From the NCBI GenBank assembly GCA_963969345.1, contig OZ017769.1, forward strand, positions 7,443,725 to 7,507,724: a stretch of DNA of 64,000 nucleotides. Direction: 5' to 3'. This document shows, piece after piece, positions 19,909 to 30,827 of this stretch (its first letter is position 1; the number at the start of each line of letters is the position of its first letter). Origin of the DNA: Turbatrix aceti. Taxonomy: Eukaryota > Nematoda > Chromadorea > Rhabditida > Panagrolaimidae. Under the pieces are notes generated by a model that saw only the letters and a program-made list of their open reading frames with translations, was not told the origin of the DNA and did no database searches. The position numbers were made by a program, and so were the translations under genes.

Positions 19909-21505
19909 TCAGCCGTCGAGTCGGACTTCGCTGAGCCAGCGATTACGATCAAGGGACGTGAGGTCGTCGCGGTCGATGGCACCGGTGCGTTGTTTGACAG
20001 CGAGCGCGGCCACCTCGTAGACCGTGCGGTACTGATCCGCCGTCTGAACCATGTTAACCCGCTGCGCCCGGAGCCCGCTGACGATGGCAAAGACGTCGAA
20101 GCGGTCGCTACTCTCGATAGCGTCCAGCGCGATGTCGATGGCGACAAAGACGCCCGACCTGCCGACGCCCGCGCTGCAGTGCACGACGACCGGTGAATGG
20201 TGCGTAGAGGCCCGCACCTGACGGACAAAATGCAGCAGCGAAGCCTGGCTCTCCGGCGCGCTGCAATCCGCCCAGCGCTGGTAATGCCATTGTAGGACGC
20301 GTCGTCGCTTGGCAGGCTCAGCTGCTTTGTAGACGACGAATTCGCGTTGCACGGATTGGTCGTCTTCGACAACGCAGTAGAATTCAACGACGAGTCCCTG
20401 TTCTTCGAGCTCGAAGCTCTCGCCCGCGTACTCCGGCCAGTACCGCGAGCATTTCACCTTGCCGTGTTCTACGCAGCTGGTGAGCATGACTATGCAGTCC
20501 ACGTCTTCCTGCCACACCATCTGCCAGAAGTCCCCGACTGTCGTGTCTCGCCGGCCTCCCGTGCACTCCTGCTCGTCGATCGGACCCTGCGTGCAGATGT
20601 ACGTCTTCGGTCCGGCCGGGGAGTCGATGTAGCTCGCGTTGATATAATCCGAGCCATTGGACTTGCTGCTAAGGACCACGCGGTTCTGCTCGTAGGGCAC
20701 GATGTCGTAGAAGCGGTTGCGGCGGATGTTTTGGTCGTTGCGGGCGACAGGAGCTGTTGGACGCTTGTCGCCGATTGTTTCTAGTTCCTGGAATGAATTT
20801 TTAAAAATTCGAAAAACTCTAGAAACGATACCTCGAATTCGGAGAGAATCCGGGCATAGCCTGCAGCTTCGTCCTCGTCGAAGGAGTGCGCAAACTCCAG
20901 AGGAGGCACTGGGCCTGTTTTCTTGACGGGCGCGTCTTCCGGTATCCGAAGCGTGCTCAGCTTATATTTCCTGCAAATCAAATTGCCAGAAACCGTCTAC
21001 AAAAGAGAAATAAACGAACCTGCTCCCGCTGAAGCGCTCCTGTTGACTTTTTTCCAGAGCGCCGATCGCGATGGGTGCCGGCTTCTTGCGCGGCTTCGTC
21101 ATCGGCTTGGGCGATGGTGTCGCCGCCGACGCTGACGCCGCAACATCGTCATCGACGACCAGGACGACGGTGTTGTCCATCATCCGCATGATGCGGGTCT
21201 GCGAAGGGGCGTCAGTGACCTCGGGTGTTTCGTCCCGGGGAAGGGGTGCCTTGAAGACCTGCCCGGGCTTAGGACTACCCCCCAGAAAGAAGCTTTTCGT
21301 GACGGGACCGTTCACACTGCCGTCGGCTGACGTCTGCGACGAAGTGTCGGTCCATGTTTCTTGTACGGGATTCGCCTCCGCCTTGTGAACTTTGTCACGA
21401 TTGGATGAGCGTCGTTTGGTCCATAAATATACGATAAGGACCGTAACAATGCAGATGGCAAGGACGATGCCCAATCCAATAATTAGAAAAAACCACACAG
21501 AGGCT
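19909..21505 (-). CDS. Receptor-type protein tyrosine phosphatase (5' end unresolved)
   Basis: Membrane phosphotyrosine phosphatase with one cytoplasmic catalytic domain. In transcript order the exons are about 21505-21020, 20970-20832 and 20787-19909. The first holds a transmembrane helix (FFLIIGLGIVLAICIVTVLIVYLW) followed by TKRRSSNRDK as the stop-transfer signal. The catalytic domain has SNGSDYINASYID, TYICTQGP, DFWQMVW, CIVMLTSCVEHGKVKCSRYWP, the P-loop VVVHCSAGVGRSG (Cys and Arg intact) and the Q-loop QTADQYRTVYE. The WPD loop reads RWADCSAP, so the Pro is replaced by Ala while the acid Asp stays. Exons for an ectodomain and signal peptide are not identified; a possible upstream exon ends at 21787 but does not join in frame. 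Confidence 0.85.
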
Positions 21506-21922
21506 GAAAATTCTGAAAACAGAATGTGTCGTCTTTTTTTACCTTTTTACGGATTTTTATTTATTTTTGTGTACACAATTTTTACCCAAAATTGTGGATA
21601 AGCCTATACACGTTGCGTCGCATTACCGCCGGCGCCGTATTCAAAAAACCCCGCAGGCATAAAGCGCAGCGGTTGCCTGTTTGAGAAAAGCGAATGTCTG
21701 AGATTACTTTAGCCCCGCATTCAGCGCTCTAGAAACAAAAGAACGAGGGATTCGGAGCGGGATTAGGACGAGCAAGCACTCTTACCTTTTGATGGCTACC
21801 TGGCCGGCAGCGGAGTCCGCGCTCGCTCTTGACATCGCTCTCCCCGTGTCTGCAGCAGTCTGTCGTCCAGTCGACGTAAAAGTCACCCGCAGAACAGATT
21901 GGATTCCCTGCCGGCTGCCAGA

Positions 21923-22820
21923 ATGCCCCTCGCCCCGCTCGTGCTGCTCCTCTTTGCCACAGGTGAGTAAGGCTGTCTCTATAGGGTCAAATTGTACCTA
22001 ACCCGTTCCAAGTGAAGTTTCAGGCCAGGCCTCCGGGTTGACTTGCTTCGATTGCCTCGAGCCTTGTCACATCGATCCTCCTATGTGCGGCGGCCTCTAC
22101 TGCGCTCGACGTAAATAATTTTTTTATGATCCAACCGGATCTGCAAAAATAGGGGGTGTTGGTTGGTTGCTGTGTTTTCCGATGGAGGGCAGCAAAATAT
22201 TGACTCACTGCAAATTGCAAATTGCAGCGTGCACGGAAAAAAAATCACGTTTCTTGTTTCTGGTACGAGTTTGAATTTGTTCGAATGAGTCAAATTTGTC
22301 CTCCCCCAGTCGATCGAGTTCGAGTTCGACTCTCGGTCGTTTGGAAAACGCAGTAATGATACATAGATAATTTTTCTGCCTGCCTAGGCCGTAGTGCAAA
22401 CGTTCAAACGTTTACCGAAGGAATTCACCTCGGGGATCTGTTCAAGTTTCAGTCAAAGCAATCCATCCCGACCTGACGTACGTCATCCTGCACACGTGCC
22501 TCGAGACTAATTACCTGCACTCCGGAGCCCAGCTTCCGACCAACCAGTGCATTGCTCTCGATCGCGTCGATGCAGATTGGAAAAACCAGATCCGCATCAA
22601 TACCAAGGAGAACATCGACCTCTCCGCCTACACCGACCCCATCATCAACCTCTGCGAAGAGGCAGACGCCTTCTGCAACGCCACGGATTGCAGCTTCACT
22701 TCCGCCGGCGATGGCACTACCCCCAGCGCCGCACCACAGTCATCTTCGCTTTCTGTCCATGTCCTCCTGCTGCCTGTAGCGGTTGTTTTCGTCGTAGCAT
22801 CATTCATGCCGCCCCTATGA
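21923..22820 (+). CDS. Ly6/uPAR-like GPI-anchored protein
   Basis: Three exons, 21923-21962, 22024-22110 and 22453-22820, join in phase to 164 residues. A signal peptide (MPLAPLVLLLFATGQASG) is followed directly by LTCFDC, the typical start of a three-finger Ly6 domain. Ten cysteines follow, ending CNATDC, which matches the conserved C-terminal Cys-Asn region. A Ser/Ala/Pro spacer and a hydrophobic tail (VHVLLLPVAVVFVVASFM) look like a GPI-addition signal. Such nematode proteins sit on the outer cell surface and often modulate receptors. It is divergent to the phosphatase gene, about 0.4 kb away. The partner is unknown. Confidence 0.8.
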
Positions 22821-23283
22821 AATTAATTTTTTCCATGTTTGACAATAAAATTTTTTTTCTGAGGGAAACGACGTGGGAGATGAAAGAGCAAGAAGAAACG
22901 ACACAAACAGTGCGCTGCAATGTATGTAAAGGTCACAACAGCGGCCCTATCAAGATGAGATCCTACCAAAGTTGCAGAACGAACAAACCCGGCATGAGGA
23001 AAGAGTCAGCCCGGTATGCAGGTTACGGGGCTTATCTACCTTATACAGGTGTGAAAAGGCCTTCTAAATATAAATATACGATGCCCCGATAATCTTTCAT
23101 TTAAAAAAAAGCATCGAGCGTCGCACACCTGTAAGAGGCGAGACTGTGGCTGTTTTGTGCATGACTGGACGAGGACAGAGAACCAGAGCAGCATCGAGCT
23201 GTGCTAAGGCAGCATCGATCGTTAACGCTGCTGACGTAATCCCACCTGATCTCCCCTTTTCCGGTGAACCATGGCAAGCAGCA

Positions 23284-23314
<31 letters not shown>

Positions 23315-25466
23315 ACGACGCGGAGCCCCTTCAACCCCGCCGAACCTCATCAATGCGTTTTTTTACCTCAATAACCGCGCAAATGGGTACTTTGACTATG
23401 GATGCGATAGTTCCCCAAAAATCACTTACGGTCCATCAAATTGTCGTTCTCTGGGGAAAGGGGGCCGAGGGGGCCTGCTTGTCAACCGGGAATAAAGGCA
23501 GGAGGGGTGCGGGGGTGCACGAATGCTCACCACGGCTGTAGATGGCTGAAAACGTTACATTTATGGAAGGTTGGTTGTTCTGACGACGCAGACGAAGCGT
23601 CCTAAGAAGACGAAGAAGAAGAAGAGGAAGCGTCCTCAACGATCAAATAAATTATTATTCACACCCAAATTCGACGAAAACGGGAGTCTGTCTCGAATTG
23701 GCTAGTATGCTTGTCGGGGGCAGAAAAGTAATCAGGGCGCTGGAAACAAACTGTGTCACGGACGGAACTACTAACTCATTACGCCTCTCTCGGGAGCGAG
23801 TACATACCACCGCGCACCTGCGCGCCCCCGTACACGCATGCGCGAACTTGGTTGGTTGGTTGGTTGTTGTCATCATCGGAGTTGTTGGCCGCCGAGAGGG
23901 AAAACCTACCAACAGGCGCGCAAACAGGAAATCTGGCGGTCGAGCAGCTCAACGGCCCCCTGTTTCACGCGTATTGTTGCTCATGAACGAGCGCGACGTA
24001 AACAACACCTGGGGAGATCTGGATGGATGGCAGGGGTGAAAGGGGGGAATGCTTGATGGATGATTTTGATTTTCAGATGCATCGCAGGAAGCTTCCTTCC
24101 GGGTATCCGACATCCAAATACCCACTATGAGAGCGGATTTCTCCAGATCGCAGACGCCAGTTCGGCTGAACGAGCCGAAGCTTTTTTGCACGTGCGTTGA
24201 TTGGTCTTCGACGCACGCTGGCGGCAGCGTCGATCAAATGCTCGCCTCAATGAATCACCAAATGCTATTGAAGCCCGTCTTGCAACGCGACGTGGCAGCA
24301 ATGAAAGCGAATCTTTCTTTCATGGATCGAATTAAGCGACCCACGCAATGTTGCATTTTGTCGGCAGTCAAAAACAAAATTACAGGAATCACACAAGGGC
24401 GGAATAACAACACAGGTCTCTGTTTTTTTCTTCTTCCTCTAACAAATCTTCGTTTGGCTAGGAAACGTACATAGGATAGAAGGCTGCTGCCTGTCACCAC
24501 AAAAAACAGCATTCGAAACAAATGCGTGGACAAACTGGACGCCAGCGAAAATGCGTAAGATCGACGAGCAGAGAAGGCATCCATTCATTCAAGATGGATG
24601 CTCTGACGCTGCTATTTCTGGCCGGAGCCAGTAGAACGGAATGAATAAGAATGCAACAGCAAATCAATGTTGACTAGACGGTAGGCTGTATCACAACCGT
24701 CAATCAGCTTGTGGAATGCTTGCATTCAAGAAATTCGTAAAACCGCGTTGAACGTGACACGATGTTTGCCATTTGAAGTCTCACTACGTAGAAAGCGAAT
24801 GTTTGATTTGTACAAAACTGTTTTTATAGGTATTGTGCCTCCGGGGACCCCGAAGGCAATTTCCAAAAATTCCCATTATGACACAACTTTCGCTGGTCAT
24901 AGAACTATCCCGTACCTTTTGATACTGGGTAAAAACCGACGACAAGAACTGTGAGCAAGCACATAAGCGCGGTTTGCTTCATGTTTAAACTAAGTCCGGA
25001 GTTTTTTGTAAGCAAATGTTCGTCCGTCATAGGCGCGCCCTTTTGCGTTGTTCTCTTTACGTCTGCACCCTCTCCTGTGCAATGCAGTGCGTACGTGTTC
25101 ATGCATTTCAAGGCACACCAGATTTTTTTTGAGTATACGAAAACATTATGCGTTGGAATTCATATGGAATTCAGGTGTTATTAATGGAAATACAAATTGT
25201 CGGATTCACATTGATGCAGGTTCAGGTGGTGAACATGTACCCGATCAAAATTTCTAAAAATTTTGACAAATTCCGATTTCCTTTTTCCTTCATTATAAAT
25301 TTGCCTTCCGGAAAATATACATATCAAAAATTTATGGTGTCTAGGAATAACGTAAATGTGAAATCAATCATGTAGTGAAATTAGTAATTTATGTTATTTA
25401 TCTATCTAGAAATCACACTACCTGCGGCAGAATAACGCCATTCGTCAAAACATCCCCCTGCTTCAA
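22821..25466. other. Long intergenic region, no gene seen
   Basis: These 2.6 kb hold no coding region I can support. A trinucleotide run of (ACG)n lies at about 23282-23317, and a GAAGAAGAAG run near 23610-23630. Open frames around 23.1-24.6 kb are short, overlap in several frames and lack splice context. Part of the region may be promoter for the Ly6-like gene's neighbours or a non-coding transcript, which sequence alone cannot show. Confidence 0.5.
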
Positions 25467-28182
25467 TTAAAAACAACCAGGCAGACAGGAAGGAGCAAAA
25501 TCGGGAAAACAAGGCATGATTTGATCGTCTTCAGCGGCGCTGAGCCGGGAAATTTCTGCTGCCAGCTGATCCGAAGGAGAGAGAGCATGCAGTCGTCGCA
25601 GGACAAGAAGACGCATGTGGCAGGCGTATTTCTGCGCGAAATCTACAGGTGGCGTCACCGGCCTGAAAATAGACAATTCCAAAAAGCCTGAAGAATGAAA
25701 AAAACGTGCCTGAAATGAGCACGGATGTCCACAGGCAACCTGGGGGCCTCGGGGGTAGTTTTTTGGGCTCTCGGCTCCGGCTTCGGTTCGTCAACGGTTT
25801 TTGTTAAATACAGACCGCGTTTTTCGACAGAAATGGGAGCAGTGGCAGCGAGCAAAATGGCATCTACGGCGGGAGTCGCAAAACCAGGTGCACAGGTGCG
25901 GTAGGCTGTCAGGTCGCCGATCTGGAAGCCAAAATGCGCGTTGTCGGCCTTGCCCTTCAGAAAAGCGATGGTCTCGTTCCTGGCACGAGCTATGACGTCG
26001 AGACTCGTGCCCCGGAGGTTGCGATACAGAGCCACGCGTCCAGCAGCTGACAGGCCCTGTTTGGGAGCAGTCGGGGTCGTTGGACCGCTCTTCGACGCTT
26101 CAATGACTCTGTGAGGCAAAAACTCGACAGGCAGGACTTCAAGTCGGTGCGGAATGACCAATTTGGACGTTTCCATGCGAAAACGGTAACTTCCATAAGC
26201 CGGCTTGGGTGCGCGTAAACTTTTGTCAAAGGTGAACAGTTTGTGTGGCTGCAAACTTCAAAATACTTCGACGTAGAAATATTGTAACGTGCTTACCAAG
26301 CTCTCAATCGGTGACGTCAGTAGACAAAACGCCTGCTTGCCAAACCGGGTGAAGCGAAAACCAGAAACTCTAAAATCGTACTTTCATAAAAGTTGGCAGG
26401 AAAGAGAATCTGGCTCACGTGTGATCCATGCAGACGACTGCGTTCACCTGCACCATTCCAAGGCTATCGATGTTGCGACAGGAAACCAAAATCCCGCTTT
26501 TAGCGTTCTGAAAACGATTTGAAGATAATATTGGCATCAAACATAGGCGAAATGATGTTTGCAAACAAACAATAACAATTTTTTGTTCAATTTTGATTGT
26601 GTTTAGAACTATTTTTTTTGGTGTGCAAAATTTTGTTCTCCCGAGTTAAATAACAAAAAATTAGGTAGTCCACTATTTTTGAAAAATAACATCGATTTTG
26701 ACACCGTTTTTTGATTCTACCAAAATTTTTGTTCGTAAAATTTAGTCATGTTTGCAAACGTTCGCCGATCGGTGATCGGCATTCAAAATAGAACGTACCA
26801 AAAATGAAGTCTTGATGAGCACGTCGTCAGCTGCCGGTCGTCCGATCAGCGTGGGATCTGAAGCACCACATGCTGTAGTCATATGTTGTTCCCGCTTACC
26901 TATTTACCTTTGACCAGGGCATGATAGCCCGTGGCGCCTTCGAAGACGGTGAACCGGTTGGCATTTAGGCACTCGGCAACTGCGCGGGCAGAAAATGGGC
27001 TGCTGCAAAAGACAATCGCCTTCTGCTCAGACTTGAGACTCTTTACGACCTCGACCAGGTGCTGCAGCTTGGGATGATCCGTGAGCGCCGGTTGCTGCTG
27101 GGCTCCGGGAAAAGCGGGAAAAGACACCTCCGTCAACGCAGTGTGGACTCGCGACAAGTTGGAATCGGTCGAGAACTGTGATTTCAGGGCGGGAAGTCGT
27201 TGGAGTCTTGCTGAAAAACCAAAAAAAAAATAAATGCAGTGAGCGTTGACACTCACTGGAGAGAAACAAAAAAGCAGCCCGGCGCCCGGCAAGGACGTAT
27301 ATTCTGTAGAGCAGAAGGAGAACAACGGCGTGGGCGACCTGCTCGGTCTGCGCGGGTCCTGCGGCAGCAGTTGCGACCTTGGCCCAGAGTTCGACGTCGC
27401 TGAAGACCAAGGCATCGGGACAAGTCTCGGAGACCAGCGACTGTCGTCGAAGAGACTCCAGACGAGTCGTTAGAGCCCGTCGAAGAGCAGCCAGCGGCTC
27501 AGAGACAAATGGCATGTCGATCACTTTGACGCCCTGCGACAAAACGATTTCCGCAAAATCAGGATCACTAGCAGGCGTCAGGTACCGTAAAACATTGATG
27601 CCGAGATTGGTAATGACGTTCTGCATGCGGGAGACCTGTTTTGGCGGAGCTGAGTCGAGAGCCAGCATCCGAAACTGGGGTGAAGCAGTTTCGCAGAGTC
27701 GACCAAAGAGCCGGGCGAGGCCGTTGCCTCCAAAAGCCTTCGTCGCACCCCACAAAACGATGAGTTTCAAGTCGACGGCCTTGAAAACCTCTTTATGGGT
27801 CAGGCTGACGACCAGCTTCGACGACATCAGCCAAACGCCGGAGCTGGGACGAGCATGGCGGTCGTCGCGCACCGGATGCACCTCCGAGCATCCCAGAACC
27901 GCCAAATCCTGCGCGGCATCCTTGAGTTCACGATCGCCTCCGACAACGACGGCCACTGATCCGGGATATAGCCTGTAGAATAAAAAATAGAAAAACTAAA
28001 CGCCAGAAGAAAAACTAAACTCACTTCTGAAAATTGAAGATGAGAAGCGCTGCGACACGGGTCTGCACGAATGGTTCTGACGCAATCAGCAACGTGTTTG
28101 ACACGATACACGTCCGCAACCAATGCCTCCAACATGGATGCCAACAGGTGACATCCAGAGGAAAGAAGTAGTTTGTTTCCAT
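25467..28182 (-). CDS. FANCM-like protein with all helicase motifs lost
   Basis: A 705-residue protein with the order of the FANCM/Mph1 SF2 helicase core. Exons in transcript order: 28182-28025, 27972-27257, 27210-26908, 26872-26799, 26507-26419, 26369-26297, 26248-25740 and 25662-25467, all phase-consistent. FANCM-like landmarks are NTLL before AALLIFNF, KLIVLWGATKAFGG (DEAHKALG in FANCM), FRMLALDSAPP (ALSATPG), MQNVITNLGINVL, HPKLQHLVEVVKSLKSE, AIVFCSSPFSARAVAECLN and NAVVCMDH (DLIICFD). Walker A, the DEAH box, SAT, motif V and the QRxGRxGR finger are all replaced, so ATP hydrolysis is not expected. Intact frames and splice sites argue for a working protein, perhaps a scaffold of the Fanconi/fork-remodelling machinery. 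The C-terminal junction could instead use a GC donor at 25709. Confidence 0.75.
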
Positions 28183-28355
28183 CGCAGCAACTCAAATCGC
28201 GTATTTGACTGACTCGCGTGACTTCAAAACGCAAAAATGCGCGCGCGCGCGTTTTCAAAAAAAATTTTTTTTTCAAAATTTGATAACCGTTTTTATTTAT
28301 TATTTGAGATAACCAATTGTTTTTCGTTTGCATGATGCAAATAGGAAAACGAGTT

Positions 28356-29548
28356 TCATTGACTGTCATGCAGATCGCCGAGTTCTTCGTTGTGTAGGTT
28401 GTCGAATTCGGCAAGCAGATGGTTGGCATCATTGTACGGGTACGGGACGTAGTTTATTTGGCGGTCAGGGTTGCGTGAACGTCTCTTACCACTGCAAAAA
28501 GTATGGAAAAAAATTAATTGGGAATTTTAATCAATCATTATAATATTTAAAAAAACTTACAGAACAGTTTGTATAGATCGGACAACCTCTCCATAGGCCA
28601 AAAAATTTACGTTTTTTTCATCATCACCCCAGTCAGCCTTCTTCTTACCAGTAGACTCGATTATGGAAGCTATAAAAAATACATATTTCATTTAAATCAC
28701 AAAGGCGAATCAAATGAAAAATATTTAATTTACCTATGATATCTCGTATAAAGCCGTGTGGGATATCCGTGATATCTTTCAGGCGAGGCTTGCGCTTCAA
28801 TGTACACGTGAATTCGACGCCGGCAAATTTGGGATCATCGATAAAGCATTTGATTGTTCCGGCAGCGAGCAACTTGACGTCGTGGCTAGCAGCACGAAAG
28901 TCGTTCTCCATCTGGGCAAAAGCACGAAGCGCGGTCGATGCCCGGAACATTCTTTTTTCACCATTGATGATAAACGGGTGCCGAGGGGTGATCAACGTTT
29001 CGAAATATGCGGCATTTACTTTAGCCTAAAATTAAATATTTTAAATAAATGCAAAGTTGGATTCAGAAAACTGTACATACTTTTAGTTCTTTCGGGTTGT
29101 ATTTTTGGATAACATAAGCATCATCTTGACCTGACCGGACTGTGTTTTGCGTGCCCGAGGCGACTTTGAGAGCTTCCGTTGCCGTACACCGAGCGTCCTC
29201 GGCTGTCACGGCAGCCCCGTTTGACGTTTCTTGCATAGCAGCCATTTTCTTGGTCACATCAGCTTGAAACGACTTGAAAGAATCTTTGAGGTCATCAATC
29301 ATTTTTGCTTGCTGAGCAACGAGAATCAACAGCGCTTCAATCGTATTAGGAGTGGCATGGGCATCCTGCATTGGCACAGGACACGAAAGCAAAGCATCCT
29401 GACGTGGTGCTTGGTATGCTTGTTCTTCTTCGTTGAAGCGACGTCGAATAGCAGCAGGCGGCTCCTCGTCTTCTGGGTCAGGCGATGAATCAATCCAAGG
29501 ACGTTGAACGACCTGTGGGGGGACTCGAGGATGTTTGGATGATTTCAT
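28356..29548 (-). CDS. Unrecognised nuclear-type protein with coiled coil
   Basis: Exons in transcript order 29548-29081, 29025-28734, 28669-28561 and 28491-28356 join in phase to 334 residues. The first 60 residues are disordered and rich in Pro, Arg and acidic residues (PDPEDEEPPAAIRRRF). Residues 80-125 look like a coiled coil (LILVAQQAKMIDDLKDSFKS). A compact region follows (HPFIINGEKRMFRASTALRA to KPRLKDITDIPHGFIRDII), then a Lys/Arg stretch (GKRRSRNPDRQ) that could be a nuclear signal, and an acidic tail. I do not recognise the fold. A domesticated or active transposon-related protein is possible, since foldback elements flank its 5' side. It ends 174 bp before the FANCM-like gene on the same strand, so the two may be co-transcribed. 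Confidence 0.6.
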
Positions 29549-29585
29549 TGCTCGTTCTGAACATAAAGAATAATTTAGAATAATT

Positions 29586-30170
29586 TTAAAAAAAAGACAA
29601 AAAAATATGTACCTACGAATAAATAACAAAAAAAAGACAATAAAAAATATGTACCTACGAAAAAGAAAAGACAACGAGCTTTTTCTTGTACAAAATTGTG
29701 TGATGAGAAAACGTGTACTAATGGGACAGAATAGGAATGAAAAACGCAAAAAACTGCGTAAAAATCACGGAAAAATGAAATTCAAGTTTACGTATCGGGA
29801 ATGTCAAGTATTACTTGGCATTACGCAAACTTGACACGCTGTCATGTAAACGTACCATTGTTTATTATAAACGTGACGATAATGGTAAGTTTACATGACA
29901 GCTTGTCAATTATGTGTAATGTCTGTCAAGTTTGGGTAATGTTTACGTCATACTTGAGTAATATTATGCTTGATGTTTCCGGTACGTAGACTTGAATTTC
30001 ATTTTTCCGTGAATTCAATAGCAAAAAAAGACAAAAAAAAACTATGTATAATACCTACGAAAAAGTTATATTATGCAAAACCAGAGAAGCCAACGAGCTT
30101 GCCGGTATAAAATTGCGTGAAAATTGAAAATGCGTATAAGGATGGAAAACGCAAAAACTGCGTACGAAGG
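29586..30170. repeat. Three-fold direct repeat around foldback 1
   Basis: The word AAAAAAGACAAAAAAATATG with TACCTACGAA after it recurs at about 29592, 29632 and 30024 in diverged form. Longer copies run on through ACGAGCTT, AAAATTG and CGCAAAAACTGCGTA (29672-29762 and 30090-30165). The two longer copies flank foldback element 1. Confidence 0.6.
29766..30011. mobile_element. Foldback element 1 (246 bp)
   Basis: An inverted repeat with arms that start CACGGAAAAATGAAATTCAA and pair with TTGAATTTCATTTTTCCGTG at the other end. The arms continue imperfectly (TACGTA, TGTCAAGT) towards a centre near 29885. No target duplication is evident and there is no coding capacity. It is likely a decayed MITE or the pair of arms of a larger element. 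Confidence 0.75.
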
Positions 30171-30171
30171 C

Positions 30172-30312
30172 CAAGGTGTTGCATGTCGTGTAAGTTACAC
30201 GAGCTACACGACGAAAATTTATGTAAATTAGTTGAAAACAAGGGAAAAAACATGTAAATCAGTGAATTTTCGTCGTGTAGCTCGTGTAACTTACACGACA
30301 TGCAACACCTTG
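30172..30312. mobile_element. Foldback MITE 2 (141 bp, 8-bp target duplication)
   Basis: Perfect 48-bp inverted arms at 30172-30219 and 30265-30312, beginning CAAGGTGTTGCATGTCGTGT, surround a 45-bp A/T-rich loop. The exact 8-bp duplication ACGAAGGC flanks it (30164-30171 and 30313-30320). The size of the duplication and the CAAGG end match the hAT-type MITEs at 1806 and 15331, so the families may share a transposase. Perfect arms imply recent insertion. Confidence 0.9.
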
Positions 30313-30808
30313 ACGAAGGCTGCTTGGAATGTTACATGTATGTCACAAACGTGACGCCAACATATCAAATTTGCGTCATGTCAGAGTCGGGTGTGCGTCC
30401 GTTTTATGTCAAGCACGAAAAGACAGACAGACACGGAGAAAAATGTGCGTCATGTCAGAGTCGCATTTGCGGCGGACATTTTCGTACTTGACATAAAAAT
30501 GTCGCAAACGCGACTGGCATCAAAAGCTTTGTAAAATATATTTTTTAAAAAAATTTCAAGTCTGTGAACCGATTTACCTTGCGTTTATTTACCATTTTTA
30601 CATAGCAATTTTTTTAATGCCAAAATTTTCCGGTGGCATTAAAAATTTTATAAAAAATATATTTGTGATTTTGAGTTTTGATTGAGGAAAAATATCGAGC
30701 AAAAAATGATAACCAGATCGCTGATTCAGATCCCATCCCCTCCCCTGTTCTCCAATCTTTGACACAAACTTTATAAAAATAATAACAATTAAAAAGAAAA
30801 AATAACAA
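30313..30808. other. Intergenic with short repeated words
   Basis: TGCGTCATGTCAGAGTCG occurs twice (about 30373 and 30449), and TTTTATGTCAAG (30401) pairs with an inverted partner near 30487. This suggests another decayed foldback. The remainder up to OXA1L is A/T-rich. Confidence 0.45.
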
Positions 30809-30827
30809 CTATGGCTCAACAAAAGTC

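Noticed and set aside
23282..23317. (ACG)n run taken as a coding Asp or Thr repeat
   Set aside because: No flanking coding signal or splice site; treated as a simple microsatellite.
25663..25739. GC-AG intron in the FANCM-like gene
   Set aside because: A GC donor at 25709 fits, but the ordinary GT donor at 25739 gives the same reading phase, so the rarer type is not needed.
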